Shown here: piece after piece, positions 58,123-64,000 of the stretch
Numbering within the stretch: the first letter of the stretch is position 1
Layout: each line of letters begins with the position of its first letter
Source: Crateriforma sp964453205
GTDB taxonomy: Bacteria; Planctomycetota; Planctomycetia; Pirellulales; Pirellulaceae
Reading direction: 5' to 3'
NCBI GenBank assembly: GCA_964453205.1
Contig: CAYVRC010000002.1
Coordinates: 1-64,000 of the forward strand
Length of the DNA: 64,000 nt
Position numbers and translations under genes: made by a program
The notes under the pieces: generated by a model
What the model was told of the DNA's origin: nothing
The model's input: only the letters and a program-made list of their open reading frames with translations
Databases searched by the model: none

Positions 58123-59607
58123 TCAGGGGCGCTGCCTCGCGGCGCGGCGGTTGAACCAGCGTGCGTACTCCGGACGCTGTTTCCAGGCTTCCAGGAACGT
58201 TTGGTACTCGGGTCGGGTGTGCCAAAACTGGCTTTGCGGTTCGCCGGGGTTGATCCGTCGATCAGGATAATCCATGCCCGCGATGCTCTGTTGTACCGTC
58301 TGATTCCAATCGATTAGTTCCTTCATCAAGCGTTTCGCGTCCTCGGGACGCTCGCCGACCAGATCGTTCGTTTCGGAAAGATCGTTTGCCAAATCGTAGA
58401 GTTCGAATTTGCCGGTCCGGATGTCGGTCGTCAGCAACTTCATGTCACCCTCGATCACCGCCAATCGTCCTTCGTGACGAAAGTGCAGCGGTCGTGTCCG
58501 CCCGGCGGGTGTTTCGCCGGCAATGACTTGCTCGATCACGGGCATCAAGCTGACCCCATCGAGGGGTCGCTCAGGGATCAGCTCGTTCAGCGCCAAGGCG
58601 TCCAAGACGGTGGGCAGGATATCGACCGTTCCGGCGCGGGAGTCCACGACGGCCGGTGACTTGATTCTGTCGGGCCATTCCAACACCGCGGGGACCAGCA
58701 GACCGCCTTCGTAGATCGTTCCCTTGCTGCCTCGCAGCGGCGCGACCGCCGAGGGTCGGATGTTTCCCAAACCGCCGTTGTCGCTGCAAAACCAGAGCAG
58801 CGTGTCGTCGGCGATCGATAACTCTCGCAAGCCTTTTCGCAACGTGCCCAGGCTGCGGTCCATCGCCACCAGTTCGCCGTAGTGTTGCTTCGACGTTTCG
58901 TCCAGTTCCTCGAATTCAGTGACGTCCCGGTCGGCGGCGACGAAGGGATCGTGCGGGCTGCCGTACCAGATCACGGCCAAGAACGGTTGACCGGCTTTGG
59001 CCTGTCTGGCCACGAACTTCATCGCCTCGTCGACCACGACTTCGGACGAATCGCCTTCGAATTCGACGAAGCGACCGCGATCGCTGAGCAACGGATCTCG
59101 ATCGAAATAGTTGGTCACCGAAAGCCATTGATCGAAACCGAAATGCCCGGGGTGATGCGAATCGGTGTGCAAAACCGGAACGCCGGGACCACGCAGTCCG
59201 TTCAAATGCCACTTGCCGAAATGCCCGGTCGTGTAGCCGGCCTTCTTTAACAGTTGGGCCAAGGTGGTTTCTTGACGTCGCAACGCGTAGCCGTGACTGA
59301 GCACCCCCGTGCGATCGTTGCTGCGGCCGGTCAGGACACTCGCCCGCGTCGGCGAGCAGACGGGCGCGGCTGCGTAAAAGCGGTCGAAACGAATTCCGCT
59401 GTCGCTCATCGCGTCGATCGCCGGCGTCTCGAGAATCGGATGATTCCGATAACCCGTTTGTGCCCATCCCATGTCATCGGCCATGACCAAGATGACATTC
59501 GGGCGATCAGGATCGGCGAGACATCGCGGGGGGGCGGCGAACGATCCGCCGGAGATCACGGCCAGCCAGCCGACCAGGGCCGGCCAGGTTTTGTGGAACA
59601 TCTTCAT
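58123..59607 (-). CDS. Secreted type I sulfatase
   Basis: 494 residues, ATG at 59607, with signal peptide (TWPALVGWLAVISGGSFAAP). The formylglycine motif is C-x-P-x-R: Cys84 in AAPVCSPTRASVLTGRSNDR, which the FGE enzyme would convert. Metal and substrate sites: NVILVMADDMGWAQTGY (Ca2+ Asp pair), GHFGKWHLNG, WYGSPHDPF and the late DTLLWFCSDNGGLGN followed by LRGSKGTIYEGGLLVPAVL. Alkaline-phosphatase-fold sulfatases cleave sulfate esters of marine polysaccharides, and planctomycetes carry many. The glycan cannot be named. No polysaccharide lyase or transporter adjoins it. The C-terminal TRPEYQTFLEAWKQRPEYAR is a short extra helix. Confidence 0.95.
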   Translation of the reverse strand: MKMFHKTWPALVGWLAVISGGSFAAPPRCLADPDRPNVILVMADDMGWAQTGYRNHPILETPAIDAMSDSGIRFDRFYAAAPVCSPTRASVLTGRSNDRTGVLSHGYALRRQETTLAQLLKKAGYTTGHFGKWHLNGLRGPGVPVLHTDSHHPGHFGFDQWLSVTNYFDRDPLLSDRGRFVEFEGDSSEVVVDEAMKFVARQAKAGQPFLAVIWYGSPHDPFVAADRDVTEFEELDETSKQHYGELVAMDRSLGTLRKGLRELSIADDTLLWFCSDNGGLGNIRPSAVAPLRGSKGTIYEGGLLVPAVLEWPDRIKSPAVVDSRAGTVDILPTVLDALALNELIPERPLDGVSLMPVIEQVIAGETPAGRTRPLHFRHEGRLAVIEGDMKLLTTDIRTGKFELYDLANDLSETNDLVGERPEDAKRLMKELIDWNQTVQQSIAGMDYPDRRINPGEPQSQFWHTRPEYQTFLEAWKQRPEYARWFNRRAARQRP

Positions 59608-59630
59608 CGATCCCTTTCAAGGAACATCAC

Positions 59631-59660
59631 CAACTACCGAGCGGACAACTACCGAGCGGA
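59631..59660. repeat. 15-bp tandem duplication upstream of sulfatase gene
   Basis: CAACTACCGAGCGGA is present twice in direct succession (59631-59645, 59646-59660), 24 bp before the sulfatase start codon on its template side. It may move the promoter spacing or be a slippage product. Confidence 0.75.
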
Positions 59661-59774
59661 CAACGAGTGTCCGGTCCGGACGGCACGCAGGCCGGTGAGC
59701 CGAAGGTTTCGGCTCGGACTTTGCGTGCATCCATTGTTGACGCGGTGAAGCCGGATCGATAGTCCGGCGGTCGC

Positions 59775-60032
59775 TCAGATCCCCAGGGAAGACAGCATGT
59801 CAGCGAACTGACCGGCGGTGCGCGTCAATCCGGGATGGTCGTCGGAGAAACGCTCGGTCGTGTCCCTGAAACGTTTGGCCAGCGTCGCCGAGCTCGTGTC
59901 GAACCGATCCAAGCTCGCCTGGATTTCGGCGACCGCCGCGATCAGTTGCTCTCGCTCTTGGTCATCAACGTCGCGTAAATCTTGAAGCTGTTCGTGCAAC
60001 TCATTGAGAGTTTCTGTTAACGGTTCTGACAT
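59775..60032 (-). CDS. DUF4404 family protein
   Basis: 85 residues from ATG 60032; AAGGA is about 8 bases upstream, and the longer frame above it has no family similarity. The sequence SEPLTETLNELHEQLQDLRD, VDDQEREQLIAAVAEIQASL and FSDDHPGLTRTAGQFADMLS is a helical DUF4404 protein, with a coiled-coil N-terminal half and the family's HPxLTxxxGxxxDxLxxxGI end. Function unknown; the family has an antitoxin-like size but no toxin partner is seen here. It is divergent from the copper ATPase gene across a 242-bp spacer. Confidence 0.88.
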   Translation of the reverse strand: MSEPLTETLNELHEQLQDLRDVDDQEREQLIAAVAEIQASLDRFDTSSATLAKRFRDTTERFSDDHPGLTRTAGQFADMLSSLGI

Positions 60033-60274
60033 GACAAAGTCCTTCGCCAAAATTCGCGCGCCCCGGTGACGACGGGGCACTGGGACGCGGGAAATGCAAC
60101 TGCCGTGCCAGCACAAAAACGCAATCTTTTGGCCGGGGCGGGCCGACGTGGGTGTGTCGCGAGGGGACATTCGAGCCGTGCGGCGGTGCACAGCGTCCGA
60201 TGCCGCCCAGGGGCTTTTCGTCACGGGATCGTTTAAACTACGGCCTTCGGCATTGAACATGCATTCCGCGCGAG

Positions 60275-62566
60275 ATGCCTGCCGTTTTCTCTTCAAAGCA
60301 AGGTGTGATTTTGGCCGCCCCCTCGACGATCGAGTTACCCGTTTCGGGCATGTCTTGCGTCGGCTGTGCCAAGTCGATCGAAGCGTCGTTGTCGGCCCAA
60401 ACCGGCGTGCATTCCGCCTCGGTCAGTTTTCCGAACGAATCCGTGTCGGTGACGTTCGATCCCGCGATCGCCTCGCGTGATGCGGTGATCCAGACGATTC
60501 GCCGAAGCGGTTTTCAGGTCGTTCAGGCGACCGCTGGTCAGTCGCTTTCCGAAGCGGCGGCAACTTCGCGACAGTCGGAGATCACCGCGCAGTGGCGACG
60601 CCTGATCATCGGCGCCGTGCTGACGATTCCGCTGTTCGTGCTTTCGATGGGTCGCGATTTCGGTCTGTGGGGCGTCTGGGCGCACGCCACTTGGGTCAAC
60701 GTTTTGATGTTCGCCCTGGCGACTCCGGTGCAGTTTTACGTCGGTTGGCCCTACTACACGGCCGCGATCGGGTCGTTGCGGCGACGTTTCGCCAACATGG
60801 ACGTCTTGGTGTCGCTGGGTTCCTCGGCGGCTTACTTTTACAGCGTTTGGGTGATGATCTCTTTGGCGATGGGCAGCCGAACGTGGGGGGATCACGTTTA
60901 CTTTGAAACCTCCGCGACCATCATCGTCTTGATCTTGTTGGGCAGGATCATCGAACGCCGTGCGCACGGTCGCACCGGAGCAGCGATCGAATCACTCTTG
61001 GGATTGCAAGCGAAAACCGCCAACGTGCGTCGCGATGGCGAATGGGTTGCCACGAATTTGGATGACTTGGTCGTCGGTGATCAAGTCATCGTCCGGCCGG
61101 GCGAAAAGATTCCGGTCGACGGCGTCGTGATCGACGGGGATTCGTCGGTCGACGAAAGCATGTTGACGGGGGAAAGCGTACCGGTCGAAAAGGCGGTCGG
61201 CTCGGAAGTCGTCGGCGCGACCATCAACGGCCGGGGACTGCTGACCGTCCGAGCGACCAAACTGGGCGACCAATCGGCATTGGCCCGGATCATCCGTCAA
61301 GTCGAACAGGCCCAGGCGACGAAGGCCCCGATTCAGCAATTGGCCGACCGCATCACCAATGTCTTCGTGCCGATCGTGTTGGCCATCGCCGCACTAACGT
61401 TCGGCGTCTGGTACTTCGCCATCGGCGATGGAAACCAGGCGATCTTGCGAATGATCGCTGTGTTGATCATTTCATGTCCTTGCGCGATGGGCTTGGCGAC
61501 GCCGCTGGCGGTGATGGTCGGGATGGGACGCGGCGCGGAAAACGGAATCTTGTTCAAGTCCAGCGAGTCGTTGCAACGCGCCGGCGACTTGACGCACGTC
61601 GTGTTCGATAAGACCGGCACGATCACGCAGGGCCGGTTGAAGGTCACCGACGTGAAGGTGATCGGCGACGGCGATCCCGATGAAATGCTGCGGCTGGCGG
61701 GGTCGCTGGAGCAAGGCAGCCAACACCCTTTGGCCCAAGCCGTCGTCGACGAGGCCCGTCGCCGCAACCTGGACTTGAATCCGCCGTCCGAATTTTTGGC
61801 CACCACCGGTCGGGGCGTCAGCGGACGCATCGACGCATCGACGATCGAAGTCGGCAACGCGGCTTGGATGCGGCAGCAAGGCATCGCGACGGATTGGTAT
61901 CGACAAGCCGCCGCGGAGTTGCAACAACACGCCAAGACCGTGATGTGGGTCGCCCGCGACCGACAAGTCCTCGGCCTGATCGCGGTCGCCGATTCGATCA
62001 AGCCCGGCGCGGCCGCCGCGGTCGATCGCTTGTGGCGCATGAATTTGCGGTGCCAGATGATCAGCGGCGACAACCACGACGTGGCCGCCGCGATCGCCCG
62101 CCAAGTCGGCATCCAGGAATTTCAGGCCGAGACGTTGCCGGCCGACAAGTCACAACGAGTCACCGAATTGCAGTCGAGTGGACAGGTCGTGGCGATGGTC
62201 GGTGACGGCATCAACGACGCCCCGGCGTTGGCGACCGCGGACATCGGCATCGCCATCGGCGCGGGGACCGACGTGGCGATCCAGTCCGCCGACTTGACGA
62301 TCCTGGGCGAGGATTTGGATTTGGTGCCGCGGGCGATTCGGCTTTCCCAGGCCACGATGCGGAACATCAAGCAGAATCTGTTCTGGGCCTTCGCCTACAA
62401 CGTTCTGTTGATCCCGATTGCCGCCGGGGTGCTCGCCGTTTTTCCTTCCTTGCCGTTGCCGCTACGACAGCTCCACCCGATTCTGGCCGCCCTGGCCATG
62501 GTGCTGTCGGACTTCGTGATTGTCGTCAATGCGTTGCGTTTGCGTCGCGTGTCGATCTCGGACTAA
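60275..62566 (+). CDS. copA: Copper-exporting P1B-type ATPase
   Basis: 763 residues, ATG at 60275. One N-terminal metal-binding domain with Cys28 and Cys31 (PVSGMSCVGCAKSIEASLSA); actuator loop VDESMLTGESVPVEKAVGSE; the membrane CPC ion site at Cys401-Pro-Cys403 (LIISCPCAMGLATPLAVMVG); phosphorylation Asp445 (VFDKTGTITQGRLKV); ATP-domain HP motif (QGSQHPLAQAVVDEARR); hinge VAMVGDGINDAPALATADIG. The CPC plus YN (FAYNVLLIPIAAGVLAVFPS) and MxxSS-like helices indicate Cu+ export. It pumps copper out of the cytoplasm. No copper chaperone or CueR/CsoR site is visible next to it; the 242-bp spacer upstream holds no clear operator. One HMA domain rather than two. Confidence 0.95.
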   Translation: MPAVFSSKQGVILAAPSTIELPVSGMSCVGCAKSIEASLSAQTGVHSASVSFPNESVSVTFDPAIASRDAVIQTIRRSGFQVVQATAGQSLSEAAATSRQSEITAQWRRLIIGAVLTIPLFVLSMGRDFGLWGVWAHATWVNVLMFALATPVQFYVGWPYYTAAIGSLRRRFANMDVLVSLGSSAAYFYSVWVMISLAMGSRTWGDHVYFETSATIIVLILLGRIIERRAHGRTGAAIESLLGLQAKTANVRRDGEWVATNLDDLVVGDQVIVRPGEKIPVDGVVIDGDSSVDESMLTGESVPVEKAVGSEVVGATINGRGLLTVRATKLGDQSALARIIRQVEQAQATKAPIQQLADRITNVFVPIVLAIAALTFGVWYFAIGDGNQAILRMIAVLIISCPCAMGLATPLAVMVGMGRGAENGILFKSSESLQRAGDLTHVVFDKTGTITQGRLKVTDVKVIGDGDPDEMLRLAGSLEQGSQHPLAQAVVDEARRRNLDLNPPSEFLATTGRGVSGRIDASTIEVGNAAWMRQQGIATDWYRQAAAELQQHAKTVMWVARDRQVLGLIAVADSIKPGAAAAVDRLWRMNLRCQMISGDNHDVAAAIARQVGIQEFQAETLPADKSQRVTELQSSGQVVAMVGDGINDAPALATADIGIAIGAGTDVAIQSADLTILGEDLDLVPRAIRLSQATMRNIKQNLFWAFAYNVLLIPIAAGVLAVFPSLPLPLRQLHPILAALAMVLSDFVIVVNALRLRRVSISD

Positions 62567-62673
62567 CCGAAAGCGGCAATGGGGTTAGCAATTCCTCGGT
62601 CAGGGATGACACTGAGGCTCCGAACGCTTCGCGCCCCGTCGCTTGTCCGCCGCCTTCCTCGTCAGCCATTCCC

Positions 62674-63633
62674 ATGACCATCCAGTGGTTCCCCGGCCAT
62701 ATGCACAAGGCCCGGCTTGAAATCCAAGCCGTGCTGCCCAAGGTCCATGTGATCATCGAAGTGCTCGACGCGAGGATTCCGTATTCCAGTGAGAATCCGT
62801 TGCTGGCGGAGATGCGGGGCGAGAAGCCTTGTTTGAAGGTGCTGGCCAAAAGCGATCTCGCCGACGAGGCCGCGACCACCCGGTGGCAGGAATTTTTCGA
62901 AACGACCGCGAACGTCCGCGCGCGACCGGTCACCACCGAGGAAGTGCCGACGATCCGGCGACTCAAGTACGCGGCGGCCAAGATGACACCCGAGCGAGAA
63001 GGCAAGACGATGACGGCGATGATCGTCGGGATTCCGAACGTCGGAAAATCGACGATCATCAATTTTCTGGCCGGACGAAAGATCGCCAAGACGGGCAACA
63101 CGCCCGCGGTCACCAAACAGCAGCAAAGCGTCATCATCGGTGACGGGATCACGCTGCTCGACACGCCGGGCATGATGTGGCCCAACGTTCATAACGCCAA
63201 CAGCGGCTATCGACTGGCCTTGCTGGGCAGCATCAAAGAAACCGCGATGGACTATGCCGAGATCGGCTTCTTTGCCGCTCGCGCGATGCTCCAGCTCTAT
63301 CCGGAAAGGATCACCGAGCGGTTCCGATTGGCGGAGCTGCCCGAAACCGAACTGCAAGTCATCGAAGCGATCGGTCGGGCGAGAGGCTGTTTGGGCAAAG
63401 GCAATCTCGTCGACATCGATCGCGCGTCGCGGATCTTGGTCACCGAACTCCGCAGCGGCGGGCTCGGCCGTTTGACCTTGGAGACGCCCGCGATGATGCA
63501 GCGGGAGAAAGCTCGCACGGCGATCGAGATCGCCGAAAAGGCGGACAAGGACAAACAGAAAGACGAAAAACGCAAAAAACGCTTTCGCGACAAACAGCGT
63601 GCCAAACGAAAATCGCGAGAAATGAACGGGTAA
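62674..63633 (+). CDS. rbgA: Ribosome biogenesis GTPase RbgA/YlqF
   Basis: 319 residues, ATG at 62674. A circularly permuted GTPase: G4-like KVLAKSDLADE (residue about 57), then G1 MIVGIPNVGKSTIINFLAG (about 117) and G3 TLLDTPGMMWPNVHN (about 165). The start TIQWFPGHMHKARLEIQAVL is the YlqF/RbgA hallmark. The C-terminal 40 residues are Lys/Arg-rich and helical (KADKDKQKDEKRKKRFRDKQ), a ribosome-binding tail longer than in Bacillus. It helps 50S subunit maturation. It follows copA by 107 bp on the same strand, probably independently. Confidence 0.95.
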   Translation: MTIQWFPGHMHKARLEIQAVLPKVHVIIEVLDARIPYSSENPLLAEMRGEKPCLKVLAKSDLADEAATTRWQEFFETTANVRARPVTTEEVPTIRRLKYAAAKMTPEREGKTMTAMIVGIPNVGKSTIINFLAGRKIAKTGNTPAVTKQQQSVIIGDGITLLDTPGMMWPNVHNANSGYRLALLGSIKETAMDYAEIGFFAARAMLQLYPERITERFRLAELPETELQVIEAIGRARGCLGKGNLVDIDRASRILVTELRSGGLGRLTLETPAMMQREKARTAIEIAEKADKDKQKDEKRKKRFRDKQRAKRKSREMNG

Positions 63634-63787
63634 AGCGAGACCCCGCCGACGCGCGGTAGCCCCGCGGACACGGACGAACTTTGCATCGCCGGATCGGGTT
63701 AGGGGTTGGGAGCGGCGACGCGAGCGTGGTAAGTTTCTACGCTGAATCTCTCCAGCACGCTTTTCTTTTGGTAAGTGACGCCCTGCT

Positions 63788-64000
63788 ATGTCGGTTGACA
63801 CCTATTCGATCTGTCCTTGTGGAAACGGCAAGAAGATCAAGTTCTGCAAATGCAAAGACTCGATCCATGACATGGACCGAGTCATGAAGATGGTCGAAGG
63901 CGGGCAGCTGATCCCCGCCTTGGATCGCTTGTCGACGATCTTGGAGGCGCACCCCGATGCCGCGTGGGCGTTGGCGATCCGGGGACGTTTGCTGATCGAT
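63788..64000 (+). CDS. SEC-C-like CPCG zinc-motif protein (3' end beyond window)
   Basis: 71 codons from ATG 63788 to the right edge; the protein is incomplete. The N-terminus MSVDTYSICPCGNGKKIKFC, then KCKDS, is a small zinc motif of the CPCGxGKKxKxC type seen in SEC-C/SecA C-terminal-like tails and related YchJ-type proteins. It is followed by VMKMVEGGQLIPALDRLSTI and LEAHPDAAWALAIRGRLLID, which looks like the first TPR repeat. Function unknown. It is transcribed with rbgA in the same direction, with a 154-bp spacer. Confidence 0.75.
   Translation, partial: MSVDTYSICPCGNGKKIKFCKCKDSIHDMDRVMKMVEGGQLIPALDRLSTILEAHPDAAWALAIRGRLLID

Overview
The window is a high-GC chromosomal segment from a planctomycete, most likely Pirellulaceae (Rhodopirellula/Rubripirellula-like). 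The family guess rests on content: two secreted ThuA-like proteins, a large FG-GAP/ASPIC-type protein, a YTV-like repeat protein, two DUF1598 proteins, a stand-alone RNA polymerase alpha-CTD protein, a sulfatase, and a GAF/HlyD adaptor next to an M50 membrane metalloprotein. No tRNA, rRNA, CRISPR array, insertion sequence or phage gene was found. Codon use looks uniform throughout, so this reads as core chromosome. Many long open frames opposite real genes are GC-skew shadows and are omitted.

Layout. 1-9.6 kb: a ThuA+NPCBM gene cut by the left edge and a second ThuA gene; an intergenic candidate small RNA (about 2830-3100) with its own promoter and terminator; a 1276-aa FG-GAP/ASPIC protein; then a fumarylacetoacetase-fold enzyme plus alpha-ketoglutarate semialdehyde dehydrogenase, which fits the end of an oxidative pentose (Weimberg) route. 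9.6-16.5 kb (minus strand): zinc-ribbon membrane protein, M32 carboxypeptidase, a compact operon (alpha-CTD protein, membrane beta-domain protein, small beta-domain protein, P-loop ATPase) and UDP-GlcNAc 2-epimerase. 17-24 kb: YTV-like wall protein, membrane acyltransferase, and DUF1598-bpt-DUF1598.

24-35 kb: a glycolysis, redox and stress neighbourhood with GAPDH, manganese catalase, DUF1622, site-2 protease with CBS domains, archaeal-type phosphoglycerate mutase, D-2-hydroxyacid dehydrogenase overlapping a P2-type cation ATPase, then convergent typA. 35.6-43.1 kb: a complete Na+-translocating NADH:quinone oxidoreductase operon nqrABCDEF ending in an apbE gene fused to an NqrM domain. A perfect Rex-type operator lies upstream of nqrA, so NADH/NAD+ ratio probably controls this sodium pump.

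43-53.5 kb: mixed housekeeping and hypothetical genes (beta-propeller protein, class V aminotransferase, coaD, PAP2-like protein lacking two catalytic residues, ECF sigma factor, comF, DUF502, a 57-aa DUF2256 gene, a decayed acyltransferase, DUF2237). 53.7-64 kb: the GAF-HlyD/M50 pair, a sulfatase, DUF4404, a copper ATPase, RbgA-type GTPase, and the start of a CPCG-zinc-motif protein cut by the right edge. Several 15-19 bp tandem duplications lie at gene ends or between genes, which suggests replication slippage in spacers.
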